A stretch of DNA of 64,000 nucleotides from the NCBI RefSeq assembly GCF_030131845.1, contig NZ_JASKYM010000005.1, forward strand, positions 62,001 to 126,000. Reading direction: 5' to 3'. The stretch is from Romboutsia sedimentorum. GTDB taxonomy: Bacteria > Bacillota > Clostridia > Peptostreptococcales > Peptostreptococcaceae. Below are positions 35,285 to 44,708 of the stretch, piece after piece. How positions within the stretch are numbered: position 1 is the first letter of the stretch; every line of letters begins with the position of its first letter. The notes beneath the pieces are model-generated. The model saw nothing but the letters and a program-made list of their open reading frames with translations. It had not been told where the DNA came from and searched no databases. A program made the position numbers and the translations under genes.

Positions 35285-36316
35285 ATGAAGATAAAAGTAG
35301 GAATTAATGGATTTGGAAGAATAGGAAGATCAGTTTTAAGAATAGCAGGAAGTAATTTAGAGAGTAATGTTGAGATAGTAGCTATAAATGCTAGAGCAGA
35401 TGCGGAGACTTTAGCACATTTATTTACGTATGATTCATGCTATGGAAAATTTAAAGGAGATATAAAAGTTAAAGATAACGATACTCTATTAATTGATTCT
35501 AAGGAAATAAAGATATTAAGACATAATGACCCAGCGCAAATACCTTGGGGAGAATTAGGTGTAGATATAGTAATAGAATCTACAGGATTATTCACTCAAA
35601 GAGAAAAAGCTCAAAAACATATAGATGCAGGAGCTAAGAAAGTAATAATAACAGCACCTGGATCGAATGAAGATTTAACAGTAGTTATGGGTGTTAATGA
35701 GGAAAAGTATGATAATAACATACATAATATAATATCGAATGCATCTTGTACTACAAATTGTTTAGCACCATTTGTTAAAGTTTTAGATGATACTTTCGGA
35801 GTAGAAAAAGGATTAATGACAACTATACATTCTTATACAAATGATCAACAGATATTAGATAAGAATCATAAAGATTTAAGAAGAGCAAGAGCTGCTGGAG
35901 AGTCGATGATACCAACTACTACAGGTGCAGCAAAGGCTGTAGCGAAAGTGCTACCTCAATTAGAAGGAAAATTAAATGGGTTTTCAGTAAGGGTTCCAAC
36001 ACCAACAGTTTCTTTAGTTGACTTAGTTTGTCAATTGAAAAAAGATGTTACTGTTGAAGAATTAAATAATACTTTAAAGAACGCTTCAGAAACGAGCTTA
36101 AAAGGAATATTAGGATATAGCGATAAGCCATTGGTATCTATAGACTATAAGCAAGATTCAAGATCATCTATAATAGATGGATTATCAACTATGGTTTTAG
36201 AAAATAATATGGTTAAGGTAGTTTCTTGGTATGATAATGAGTGGGGATACTCAACAAGAACTGTTGACTTAGTAAGCTATGTGGCTAAAAATATGAGCCT
36301 ATCTTACAATAAATAA
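35285..36316 (+). CDS. gap: Glyceraldehyde-3-phosphate dehydrogenase, type I
   Basis: A 343-residue glycolytic NAD-dependent GAPDH. It has the Rossmann start VGINGFGRIGRSVLR, catalytic SNASCTTNCLAPF (Cys nucleophile), TTIHSYTNDQ (base His), RRARAAGESMIPTTTGAAKA and WYDNEWGYSTR. The start at 35285 is chosen on GGGGGAT. It stands alone, not beside pgk/tpi, so it may be a second GAPDH or one moved from the glycolytic operon. Confidence 0.96.
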   Translation: MKIKVGINGFGRIGRSVLRIAGSNLESNVEIVAINARADAETLAHLFTYDSCYGKFKGDIKVKDNDTLLIDSKEIKILRHNDPAQIPWGELGVDIVIESTGLFTQREKAQKHIDAGAKKVIITAPGSNEDLTVVMGVNEEKYDNNIHNIISNASCTTNCLAPFVKVLDDTFGVEKGLMTTIHSYTNDQQILDKNHKDLRRARAAGESMIPTTTGAAKAVAKVLPQLEGKLNGFSVRVPTPTVSLVDLVCQLKKDVTVEELNNTLKNASETSLKGILGYSDKPLVSIDYKQDSRSSIIDGLSTMVLENNMVKVVSWYDNEWGYSTRTVDLVSYVAKNMSLSYNK

Positions 36317-36514
36317 AATATAAATATATTAAATTATAAATTTGATTTTAATAGAAAAAGAATGACAAAAAATAAACAAATTAAGCGTTTATTGTAGAAT
36401 AATATTTTTTTTTGTTATATAATATTGTAATCATAGGAAATATTTATTAGCTTAAGTATAGTGTATTGGCTTATAAATAAGATGAAAAATACAATATTTT
36501 ACAAGGAGAATTTT

Positions 36515-37687
36515 ATGACGCAGGAAAGGCTTACAAAGAGAAGAGTTAAACCTATAGGAATAGAAACATTTGTATTTATAACAATTTTAATAGCTGGGTT
36601 TAGCTATATAGCTAATATTATGGGTGCGGGTATAATGTTTAAAGTAATAATGAATACGGCACATGATTTACTTTTAAACACAGTATTTTTAATAATGGCG
36701 ATGGCTGTGCTTGCAGGTGCTTTAAGTGCATTGCTTTCAGAATTTGGAGTTATAGAACTTCTAAATAAAGTGTTTGCAATTTTTATGAAACCTCTATATG
36801 GATTACCTGGAGCTAGTATAGCTGGAGCTGTAACAACTTATCTATCTGATAATCCAGCAATAATATCTTTTAGTAAAGACAAGAGCTTTACTAGGTATTT
36901 TAAAAACTACCAAATACCAGCATTATGCAATTTAGGAACATCTTTTGGTATGGGACTTGTAGTAACAACTTTTATGATATCACAAGGAAGTCAATACGTA
37001 TTACCAGCAGTAATAGGAAATATAGGAGCTATAATAGGTAGTATAATTAGTGTTAGAATAATGCTGCATTTCACTAAGAAGTTTTACAAACAGGATGATA
37101 AAAAAGACACTATAAAAGCTGAAATAAATAAAGATGAAGATTATAGAGAAATTAGAGATGGAAGTGTATTCCAAAGAGTATTAGATGCTATGCTAGAAGG
37201 TGGTAAATCAGGGGTTGATTTAGGACTAGCTATAATACCAGGGGTTTTAATTGTATGTACATTAGTGATGCTATTAACTTTTGGACCAACAATAGATCCA
37301 GAAACAGGTAAATCTGCGTATACAGGTGTTGCATATGAAGGAATAGCTCTTTTACCTGTAATAGGAGAAAAACTTAGTTTTATATTAGAACCATTATTTG
37401 GATTTACATCACCAGAGGCAATTGCATTTCCAATCACTTCTTTAGGAGCTGTTGGGGCGGCAATGAGTTTAGTACCTAAATTCATAGTAGATGGAGTTGT
37501 AACGCCTAATGATATAGCAGTATTTACAGCTATGGGTATGTGTTGGAGTGGATATCTAAGTACACATGTAGGTATGATGGATGCTTTAAATGCAAGAGAA
37601 TTAACAAGTAAAGCAATCTTTTCACATACTATAGGGGGGATTTGTGCTGGAGTAGCATCTCACTTTATATTTATGCTTGTAGGATAA
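36515..37687 (+). CDS. YjiH-type nucleoside-recognition (Gate) domain membrane protein
   Basis: A 390-residue integral membrane protein with about nine segments and two Gate/nucleoside-recognition repeats (MAVLAGALSALLSEFGVIELL ... and YLSTHVGMMDALNARELTS). The substrate is unknown. The ATG at 36515 follows ACAAGGAG. Its last ~85 codons and 16 nt of 3' flank are duplicated at the far end of an integrated element (44709-44980), so the 3' end is an integration target; the gene itself remains full length. Confidence 0.85.
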   Translation: MTQERLTKRRVKPIGIETFVFITILIAGFSYIANIMGAGIMFKVIMNTAHDLLLNTVFLIMAMAVLAGALSALLSEFGVIELLNKVFAIFMKPLYGLPGASIAGAVTTYLSDNPAIISFSKDKSFTRYFKNYQIPALCNLGTSFGMGLVVTTFMISQGSQYVLPAVIGNIGAIIGSIISVRIMLHFTKKFYKQDDKKDTIKAEINKDEDYREIRDGSVFQRVLDAMLEGGKSGVDLGLAIIPGVLIVCTLVMLLTFGPTIDPETGKSAYTGVAYEGIALLPVIGEKLSFILEPLFGFTSPEAIAFPITSLGAVGAAMSLVPKFIVDGVVTPNDIAVFTAMGMCWSGYLSTHVGMMDALNARELTSKAIFSHTIGGICAGVASHFIFMLVG

Positions 37688-37703
37688 TATATTACATAAA
37701 AAA
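37431..37703 (+). repeat. Left copy of ~270 bp attachment-side duplication
   Basis: The 3' end of the yjiH-like gene plus ATAATATATTACATAAAAAA. It recurs at 44709-44980 with one single-base deletion and only a few substitutions. It marks the left boundary of the integrated element. Confidence 0.85.
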
Positions 37704-37747
37704 GTGATAATAATCAGTATACGAAATAAAATTATTTAATTGTCAAT

Positions 37748-37774
37748 TGACATCCTTTTTAGGGTGTCTTTTCT
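37748..37774. terminator. Small hairpin at the left end of the element
   Basis: GACATCCTTTTTAGGGTGTC followed by T-rich sequence. It lies between the converging yjiH-like gene and integrase remnant. Confidence 0.55.
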
Positions 37775-37784
37775 TTTGAAATTA

Positions 37785-38888
37785 TTATAACACAGATTCT
37801 TCAAATATATTAGCAGTATTTTTTTTGATTTCATCTGTAGTCTTCACATAGACGTTTAATGTAAATACGGTGTTACTATGCCAAAGACGTTGGCTAATAC
37901 CCTTTAGATTGGTATTCTCTTGGCATAAGAGTGTACCATGCAAGTGTCTTATATCATGCAATCCTATGTGTATTTCTAATTCATCTTTTATTTTTTTTAA
38001 TATGTTTGCAACATTATGTTTCTTCATCCAATTACCCTTTGTATTTATATTTACAAAGTTATTATTATTGGATTTTATTTTAGTAAACTCTTTATGATTT
38101 TTTAATAATGTCACCAATAATTATATCTCTAACACCAGAACTAGATTTAGGCTCTACTAATTTAACGATGCCACCAGTTAAAACTTGTTGTTGGTGTCTA
38201 ACATTTATAATTTTATTATCAAAGTTTATATCATTCCATGTAAGTCCTAGTATCTCACTTCTACGCATTCCAGTATGCCATGCAATCATAAATAATACTC
38301 ATAATTATTTTCTTTAAGGAAATCTAAAACTTCATACAACTGTTCTTTTGTTAGATTTCTTTGTTTCTTGTAATCAAACTTATAATTTAATCTAGCTTTA
38401 GAGAAGGTATCTTCTTTAATAAAACCGTATGGATGTATAGCCATTCCTAAAGAATGTTTTAGCAATGTTATATAAAGCTCCATTGTGCTTTTGGCATATC
38501 CTTCTTTGTATTTTATATCTAAAAAGTTTTGTATCGTCATAGAATCAATATTTCTAATATAGTAGTGTCCAAAATAAGGTAGTATGTGTTTGTTAATAAC
38601 TTCTTGATATCTTTCAATAGACCTAGCTTTACATTTAAGCTTAACGTATTTATCCATGTAATATTTCATATATTCAGACATACTAATATTCGTATCTTTA
38701 AAAACTGTACCTTTATTTTCAAATTCATCTAAAGCATCTTTAAGAGCTTTTCTACAATCTTGTTCAGTAGAGAATCCTGATTTACTAATTTTTTTCCGTT
38801 TAGGATTACCATTTTTATCAATTACTTTTCCTACATCAAAGTAGTATTCCCATTTGCCGTTTTTCCTTAATCTTACACTTCCTTTCAT
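37785..38888 (-). pseudogene. Tyrosine integrase, two frameshifts
   Basis: Three minus-strand pieces make one integrase. Residues from 38888 to 38286 give the AP2-like arm-binding and core-binding domains (MKGSVRLRKNGKWEYYFDVG, ISMSEYMKYYMDKYV). Bases 38289-38092 carry the first catalytic Arg (AWHTGMRRSEILGLTW). Bases 38117-37785 carry HDIRHLHGTLL and the Tyr in LNVYVK. Frameshifts lie near 38286 and 38100. The usual RLGHS box reads RLWHS, another sign of decay. It has full family size when rejoined. The ATG at 38888 follows GAGGTG. Confidence 0.88.
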
Positions 38889-39044
38889 AGAATCACCTCA
38901 TAAATATTTTTAAACTAATTAGTATTGTATGTCAAGTTAATAATTATAAACTGTTTAATTTATTTGTCGATATTTATATTACGAAAGTTGGAATATTTAT
39001 ATTGACGTTACGTTATAATTATATTAAGAAATGAGGTGATGAGC

Positions 39045-39218
39045 ATGAAAGAAAAAAGAACATTGAATGTATCATTTAATAAATCTGGATCCGGTTCTAT
39101 TTCTACCAAACTAAACATTCCTATAACATGGATGAGAGAGTTAAGTGTAAGTCCAGAAGATAGAGAAGTAGAAGTAACTTTAGAAGATGATAAAATAATT
39201 ATCTCTAAAAAGAAGTAA
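39045..39218 (+). CDS. AbrB/SpoVT-like small DNA-binding protein
   Basis: A 57-residue swapped-hairpin AbrB-type protein (LNVSFNKSGSGSISTKLNIP, WMRELSVSPEDREVEVTLEDDKIII). Proteins of this type act as antitoxins or transition-state-like regulators; no toxin lies beside it. The start at 39045 follows GAGGTGATGAG. It diverges from the integrase, so may regulate it. Confidence 0.75.
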   Translation: MKEKRTLNVSFNKSGSGSISTKLNIPITWMRELSVSPEDREVEVTLEDDKIIISKKK

Positions 39219-39318
39219 AAAAATAAGGCACTACAGTATATATAACTTATAGCACCTATCCGCAAATAGATTATAACTTATATGTATTGTAGTGTCAATA
39301 AAAATGGGAGATTATACA

Positions 39319-39496
39319 AATGAGAAAACAATAAATATGGGAACAAAACTTGGTTGATTTAATGAATGATTATTTAGTGTATGAGTTAACTTGCAAGCCA
39401 TTAATAAATGCTTATGAGGAAGAAGATAGAGTATGGGAACTAAATAGAAGTAAAGCTAAATGTGTAGATTATGAATTTGAAATAGATTTCAATTAA
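39319..39496 (+). pseudogene. Small ORF with early stop codon
   Basis: From the ATG at 39319 the frame reads MRKQ, stop (TAA), then stays open for about 54 codons (IWEQNLVDLMNDYLVYELTC ... KCVDYEFEIDFN). Either a nonsense mutation truncates it, or translation starts at the internal ATG at 39364. No family is recognised. Confidence 0.45.
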
Positions 39497-39578
39497 TTTG
39501 AAGGAATATGGATGTTTATGTAGAAATATAGTATTGAATATAAATTCCCCATATGTGGGGAAAGAGGAGAGTAATATT

Positions 39579-39887
39579 ATGAATGAATTAGAAATGGAAG
39601 AGTTAAAGGATAGTATATTAAGAATACTTAAAGTAGGTATATTAAAACCTATAAAATACAACAAAGCATTTAGTTCATTGTCTTTTAATAAAACAACACA
39701 AGAAAAAAAGAAAATGTATAAAGAGGCTATGATAAATTTAAAAGAATGTGGATACATAAATTTCGATGAAGAATTAACAACAATGTTCCAAAATAAACAA
39801 CAAGATATTGATTTTATAAATGTAAGAATAACTGAAAAAGGTATAGCTTATTATGAAGCAAATGAATCAGCTATACAACAAAGTTAA
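39579..39887 (+). CDS. Hypothetical winged-helix-like protein of the element
   Basis: A 102-residue protein starting at the ATG after AGAGGAGAG (39579). It ends with a NVRITEKGIAYYE-type wing, as in many phage or element winged-helix proteins. The perfect palindrome CCCCATATGTGGGG (39547-39560) lies just before the ribosome site and may be a hairpin or operator. The function is not known. Confidence 0.6.
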   Translation: MNELEMEELKDSILRILKVGILKPIKYNKAFSSLSFNKTTQEKKKMYKEAMINLKECGYINFDEELTTMFQNKQQDIDFINVRITEKGIAYYEANESAIQQS

Positions 39888-39951
39888 ATAACTTAATAGC
39901 AAATAAAGATTGAATTATTTTTAGACCACAAAATGTCGAGAACATATAAGT

Positions 39952-39997
39952 AAAAAAAAGGTAGACTAGAATTAATTTTCTAATCTACCTTTTCTAT
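39952..39997 (+). terminator. Terminator after the small element genes
   Basis: Stem AAAAGGTAGACTAGAA / TTCTAATCTACCTTTT with one mismatch, followed by T-rich sequence. Confidence 0.8.
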
Positions 39998-40153
39998 TTT
40001 CTAAGCACCCAAATGCGACTAAGAGTGCTTTTAGCTTTATATTACTTATAAAAACAATTTGATTTAATTAGTATAAATTAAGAGAATATGATATGCTCCC
40101 TTTATGGAGACAGTTTAAATAATAAAAACTGATACTATGAAGGGAGTTTTTTT

Positions 40154-40825
40154 ATGGGAATAAAAATCAGTTTTGAAGAAAAGTTAAATACTGTATTAAA
40201 GTATATTAATGGAGAAAAGGGCGTAAGACAATCATCTTATGATCTTGGTGTTTCAGAAACGGCTATTAGAGATTGGATTAGAATATATAAATCTATTGGA
40301 ATTGAAGGCTTAAAAGGTAATTCTGAAAACAAAAATTACTCTATTGAATTTAAAATATCACCAGTAGAAGATTATCTATCTGGAAGATACTCACAGTGTG
40401 ATGTATGTAGCAAATATAAAATATCTAGTAGAAGAGTTTTACAACGTTGGGTTAAAAGTTATAATAATCATAATATAACCAAATCTCACAATACTAAGGA
40501 GAATGTAATTATGATTAAAGGCAGAAAGACAACATTTGATGAAAAAATTGAAATAGTAGGATTTTGCATAGCTAATAATTTAGATTATCAGCTAACTTCA
40601 AATAAATATAATGTATCATACCAACAAGTTTACACTTGGATTAGAAAATATAAATCTAACGGATATACTGGTCTTGAGGATAGACGTGGAAAAACTAAAG
40701 AAGTTGAATCTTTAACGGAAAAGGAAAAATTAGAAATGCAGATGAAACTTCTAAAAGCCGAAAATGAAAGACTTAAAATGGAGAATGATTTTTTAAAAAA
40801 GTCGGAAGAAATAGAAAGGAGATGA
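40154..40825 (+). CDS. IS3-family transposase OrfA
   Basis: A 223-residue DNA-binding subunit with two or three helix-turn-helix repeats (SSYDLGVSETAIRDWIRIY, CSKYKISSRRVLQRWVKSY, TSNKYNVSYQQVYTWIRKY) and a C-terminal leucine-rich coiled coil (KLEMQMKLLKAENERLKMEN). Its stop overlaps the orfB start (ATGA), allowing coupling or programmed frameshifting. Confidence 0.88.
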   Translation: MGIKISFEEKLNTVLKYINGEKGVRQSSYDLGVSETAIRDWIRIYKSIGIEGLKGNSENKNYSIEFKISPVEDYLSGRYSQCDVCSKYKISSRRVLQRWVKSYNNHNITKSHNTKENVIMIKGRKTTFDEKIEIVGFCIANNLDYQLTSNKYNVSYQQVYTWIRKYKSNGYTGLEDRRGKTKEVESLTEKEKLEMQMKLLKAENERLKMENDFLKKSEEIERR

Positions 40826-41712
40826 TGCTTCATACTATAAAAAAAGAGAACCTATATACTGCGATAAAAGAATTAAATCAAATTGGTTATCCAGTTGTTT
40901 TATTGTGTAAATTTTCAGGTATTGCAAGAAGTTCATACTATAAATGGTTAAATAAAATTGAGTCTAAAAGAGAACTCGAAAATAAATTTATTGTAAATCA
41001 AATAATTGAAATATATGAAGAAGTAAAGGGAATCTATGGATATAGACGTATTACCATGAACCTTAATCGAAGATTAAATAAGAAATATAACCATAAAAGA
41101 ATATATAGATTAATGAAGTCTATAAATTTATAGGCTGTTATTCGAAGAAAAAGAAAAAGATATGTTAAATGTTCACCACAAGTAGTCGCGGAAAATGTGT
41201 TGAATAGGGATTTCAAAACAGATAAACCTAATGAAAAATGGTTAGCAGATGTAACTGAATTTAAAATAATGGATGGAACTAAGGTATATTTAAGTGCAAT
41301 ATTAAATTTAGGTGATAATAGTATTGTTTCGTATGTAGTAGCTACTTCAAATAATAACAAATTAGTATTTGATACGTGGGAGTTGGCAGTAACTAGTAAT
41401 CCAAAGGCGAAGTCATTATTTCACAGTGATAGAGGATTTCAATATACTCATAAAGATTTTAAAGCTAGGCTGGATAAGCAACATGCTATTCAAAGTATGT
41501 CAAGGGTTGGTAGATGTATAGACAATGGACCAATGGAAGGATTTTGGGGCATCCTTAAGTCTGAAATGTATTATTTAAATAAATTTAACTCTTTTGAAGA
41601 ACTAAAAATAGCAATAGACGATTACATAAAATTCTATAATGAAGTAAGAATACAAAAAAAATTAAATGGCCTGGCTCCGTTAGAATATCGAAGCCAAGCC
41701 ATGGTTACTTAG
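40822..41712 (+). pseudogene. IS3-family transposase OrfB, in-frame TAG
   Basis: An integrase-core transposase broken by TAG at 41131-41133. The frame continues without shift: HTH_21-like N-terminus (YEEVKGIYGYRRITMNL), stop, then AVIRRKRKRYVK, first catalytic Asp in WLADVTEF, second in LFHSDRGFQYT and Glu in GPMEGFWGILKSE. All catalytic residues remain, so a single point mutation (probably CAG to TAG) has inactivated it. Confidence 0.88.
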
Positions 41713-41818
41713 TTTTATTATTTCCACTGTCTACTTGACAGGTGGCAGTTCAAATAGAGACTAGCTCCTTTTCTCTTTTTTGCATGAAAAATTATAGTTT
41801 CATAAATAATTTTTAATT

Positions 41819-41986
41819 CTAATTCTGTTTTTCAAAGCTTCCACAATCTGTACATTCTTTAGTTGTAGCATTCTCTTCATGCTTAACTACTTTAATCTCA
41901 TTAAGACTACATTTTTCAGCTGTTTGAGCATGATATTTACATTCATGTACAGTACATCCAATACTAGGATTTATATTTTGATGCAT
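41819..41986 (-). CDS. DUF1540-domain protein
   Basis: A 55-residue cysteine-rich protein, too short for most gene callers. The DUF1540 pattern is visible: SIGCTVHECKYHAQTAEKCSLNEIKV followed by TTKECTDCGSFE, with paired cysteines probably binding metal. The ATG follows AAAGGAGGTG. Such small proteins are common in clostridia and often linked to sporulation. It is unexpected as cargo of a mobile element. Confidence 0.85.
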   Translation of the reverse strand: MHQNINPSIGCTVHECKYHAQTAEKCSLNEIKVVKHEENATTKECTDCGSFEKQN

Positions 41987-42000
41987 ATTAACACCTCCTT

Positions 42001-42043
42001 TAAATCAATCTAAAAATATTATTAGCATTTTTAGATTGATTTA
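42001..42043. terminator. Long perfect hairpin
   Basis: AAATCAATCTAAAAAT / ATTTTTAGATTGATTT with a short loop. It lies between the DUF1540 gene and the minus-strand gene upstream, probably a terminator for the latter. Confidence 0.7.
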
Positions 42044-42153
42044 TTCTAATAAAAAATTTTATAAGATAGCATTAAATTGGTAAAATATATTTATTTTACC
42101 AATATTTAAGAACGCTAACGCTTATTTATTCACTTGCTTGATATACCTGTATA

Positions 42154-42596
42154 TTAAATTGTGTATGTACTCACATAAAACTTGAATTTCATAGTATGGA
42201 TTATTGGTAACTCTTTTTGAGTAATCAATACATAATCCGTATTTTCTAAAGTGCATGTACCCACTTTTGATATACAACATTTATTACTATCGTTTAGACC
42301 GATAACAATTCGTGTACAAACTTCTCCTGCATTGTTTAATTTTCGGAAGTCGAGAAACTCGACACCCAAATTTTAAATGGGTATTGATCTGATGTTTCGC
42401 CTACTATGCCCTTTAGTCTTTCTTCCCATTCACATAGCATATCATTAACCAATTCACATTTACCTAAATATAAATTTAATTTTTCATTTGTATGTTTCAA
42501 CTCTAACTCAGATTTATTGACTGATTCATTTATTCTTTTAATTTCTTGCTTGTAAAAGTTGACCTCATTTTCGTATTGTCTTCTTTCAGAGCTCAT
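42154..42596 (-). pseudogene. Coiled-coil protein, probably frameshifted
   Basis: Two overlapping minus-strand frames. 42596-42336 encodes a charged coiled coil (YENEVNFYKQEIKRINESV ... MLCEWEERLKGIVGETSDQYPFKI). 42369-42154 continues in another frame with a beta-rich stretch (GVEFLDFRKLNNAGEVCTRI ... DYVLITQKELP). The second has no start of its own except a TTG without a site, so one frameshifted gene is likelier than two. The best ribosome site (AGGAGG at 42647-42652) lies 51 bp before the first ATG, with an open frame of non-ATG codons between. The family is not recognised. Confidence 0.5.
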
Positions 42597-42769
42597 TGAT
42601 TTAAAAAGTCTTTTTCTGAATCTGTTTTTATATTCTATTCTTATTACCTCCTAAGTGTTTTTCTTGATTATAGCACCTAATTTTATAAATTAACATTCTT
42701 GACGCGTTATAATAAAGTATGATGTTTTACTGAGCTTAAAAATAAGCTTAGTAAATATTTAACCACACT

Positions 42770-42811
42770 ACTTTTATTAATCCAAGGTCACTAGCTGTTA
42801 CCTTAATATTT
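42770..42811. repeat. 42 bp direct repeat, copy 1
   Basis: ACTTTTATTAATCC ... TCACTAGCTGTTACC ..., repeated with about four differences at 43425-43466. A short hairpin (GAGCTTA/TAAGCTTA) precedes it at 42730-42752. Confidence 0.7.
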
Positions 42812-42907
42812 AATTGTCATGGTAAAACTCCACAACAATTTCAATATGTATATTATTAAAACAAATGGAGTTTTACCATCTGTTTATAGCTTAACTCGTC
42901 ACATTTA

Positions 42908-43159
42908 TTAACTTAATTTTATTAGCAATGAATCTATTTGTCTAATTTCATTCTTTGTCATACTTGCTCCTTTAAGTGTAAAAGGTACAAACACTAAAGG
43001 TAAAATAAATATTCCAAACAGAACAAAAATAGAAGTAAGCATAACACATCTGTCTTTTTCATTTACTAATTGATTCTTCATTTTAAGTATTTCAAATTTC
43101 TTTAAGTTTAAATCCATATTAGAGTTAGCTATATGTGAAGCCATTTCATATTGGTTCAT
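42908..43159 (-). CDS. Small membrane-anchored hypothetical protein
   Basis: An 83-residue protein with a polar helical N-terminal half (NSNMDLNLKKFEILKMKNQ), one strong hydrophobic segment (MLTSIFVLFGIFILPLVFVP, about residues 40-60), and a short charged tail. The ATG at 43159 follows GGAGG by 7 nt; an upstream in-frame ATG lacks a site. No family is recognised. It lies between the structured region and repeat copy 1. Confidence 0.65.
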   Translation of the reverse strand: MNQYEMASHIANSNMDLNLKKFEILKMKNQLVNEKDRCVMLTSIFVLFGIFILPLVFVPFTLKGASMTKNEIRQIDSLLIKLS

Positions 43160-43204
43160 TTTAATTTCCTCCATTGGTTTATAATATTTGTTATACATTA
43201 CTAA

Positions 43205-43384
43205 GTTCAGGTATGCATGACGTGCATATCCGAAAATGACGTCCTTAAAAATAAGGTGAGTGAAAACTTACTGACAACCAAATGGGGTGTGGTTGAAAAC
43301 TTATAATTAAGCTATCAGATAATTTAACGAGCTTAATTATAAGGCGGTTAAATTATCGGACACATCCAAATGGTGGAGTCCTAA
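43205..43384. other. Densely structured non-coding region
   Basis: Consecutive inverted repeats: GTGAGT/ACTTAC near 43256-43271; CAACC/GGTTG near 43275-43295; two interlocked pairs, CTTATAATTAAGC (43300-43312) with 43331-43343 and GATAATTTAAC (43318-43328) with 43347-43357; GGAC/GTCC near 43357-43381. The octamer CCAAATGG occurs twice in loops. The interlocked pairs cannot form as simple hairpins together. It lies just downstream of the replication gene, so could be a replication origin, oriT, or a structured RNA. It has no coding potential. Confidence 0.55.
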
Positions 43385-43424
43385 TATTTAACAACACCAA
43401 TTTTAGATTTAGTTAAGAATGACC

Positions 43425-43466
43425 ACTTTTATTAATCCGAGATCACTAGCTGTTACCTAAATATTT
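43425..43466. repeat. 42 bp direct repeat, copy 2
   Basis: Second copy of the repeat at 42770. It overlaps the 3' end of the replication-initiator-like gene. Two copies flank the structured region and a small gene. Confidence 0.7.
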
Positions 43467-44373
43467 GTAACAGGTTTAAATTTATTCTTTTGACTTTCTT
43501 GAAGTATTTTTTCAAGTTCATCTGGACTATATTTACTAAATGATTCATTTATATTATGGAATCTAGTTTTAACAGTTGGAGCTTTACTTTTAGAATTACT
43601 TTCACTGAGTTGCTTAGTACAACCTGTTTTTTTATTCTTATATTCTTCTATGTATACATCGTACTGAATTATAGTTGATATATTTTTCTTAACTATTTCT
43701 TTAATAGTTTTTATGAAGTATGAGTCCTTCTTAGATACATTATTATTATTAATCACTTCTACAAGTATCCTTTCAAATAAATCTATATCTATATTACTAT
43801 GTACATTCTCTATAAGTTTTTTAACTTGATTTGTAATGACTAGATGCTTTTCATACATACTTACATACAATAAGTATTATTTAAATCAGTATTACTTATA
43901 TTACCCCCATTTAGCATAGGGTGTTTTTTGGGGTATATGGTACTTTCACCATTACTACCTTTTTGGGGTGTATGGTCACTTTGCCCATTTTCCAACGTTT
44001 TAGATTCATTATTGGAAGAAAAGCTACCATCTAATTTTAAATTTACTAAACTTGGAGTATCAGTATTAGGTGCATCTAATAAGTCATATTCATATTCGAA
44101 TCTACCTTTATTTTCACTTGAAGGTATTCTATAAATTTTTAAATATCCATTATCTTTTAATTCATTCCACCCGCCATCAAATGCTTTTATACCTTCTTTA
44201 CACTTTGATATAAGAAAATCTTTATATATTTTAAAAGTTTCTAATGTTACATAGCTTTGTATTAAAGAATATAAACCTCTTGCTTTCAAACTTAAATTCT
44301 CATCTCTTAATGGAATATTACTTATTTGTGAAAAGTTAACCTTCTTAGCTCTAAATCTTCCTGAATTATTCAT
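43457..44373 (-). pseudogene. Replication-initiator-like protein, probable frameshift
   Basis: The first frame (44373-43861) encodes a winged-helix N-terminus of the plasmid/phage replication type (NIPLRDENLSLKARGLYSLIQ, KEGIKAFDGGWNELKDNGYL) and a Gly/Asn/Pro linker ending NTDLNNTYCM. The second (43870-43457) supplies the C-terminal helical domain (VKKLIENVHSNIDIDLFERIL ... DSYFIKTIKEIVKKNISTI). In related clostridial proteins these are one polypeptide joined after the TDLNNTY-type segment, so a frameshift near 43865 is likely. The ATG follows TAGGAGG. Confidence 0.7.
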
Positions 44374-44708
44374 TGTAGTTCCTCCTAGTTATTTACATAG
44401 AAGAAACCTTAAAGCCAACATACAAAATTTATACTTGAATAATTTATCTAACTTTTGATATAATAGTAGTATAAAGTTAATTATCACATCAACTTAGATT
44501 ATTCAAGTTATCTGTTTTTTTGTGTGGTGGCTCTTATCTATTGTCAGTAGATAAGGGCTTCTTCTATGTTCACCGTTATTTATTTGAGGGCTCTTAAATA
44601 ATTTTATTTCGTGTCACCATCTTGTCACCAAACACATATTACACAATGTCATATTAGAAAAAACTAATCCATCAACACTAGCAACTTCAACAAACTATGG
44701 CTTTAACT
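44374..44708. other. Right-end intergenic region of the element
   Basis: No gene is recognised. It contains hairpin CTTATCTA ... TAGATAAG (44531-44554) and a second AT-rich hairpin around 44579-44607, then a unique segment reaching the right duplication. Promoter signals for the replication gene should lie here on the minus strand. Confidence 0.5.

Larger units (their letters stand above)
40094..41747 (+). mobile_element. IS3-family insertion sequence (IS150-like)
   Basis: Imperfect terminal inverted repeats begin TG: 40094 TGCTCCCTTTATGGAGACAG matches the complement of the right end TGCCACCTGTCAAGTAGACAG, and both continue with AAATAATAAAA. The element contains orfA and an orfB with an internal stop. 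No target duplication is evident. It is nested inside the larger integrated element. Confidence 0.8.

Noticed and set aside
37870-38317. Plus-strand open frames over the integrase remnant
   Set aside because: Antisense of recognisable integrase motifs; no ribosome site or known domain.
41131-41133. In-frame TAG in the IS3 orfB as possible pyrrolysine or programmed readthrough
   Set aside because: IS3 transposases use frameshifting between orfA and orfB, not stop readthrough, and the element is in a decaying region, so a point mutation is simpler.
43300-43357. H-type pseudoknot from the interlocked stems
   Set aside because: The 3 nt loop would have to cross a 13 bp stem, which is sterically unlikely; alternative hairpins or a DNA-level role fit better.
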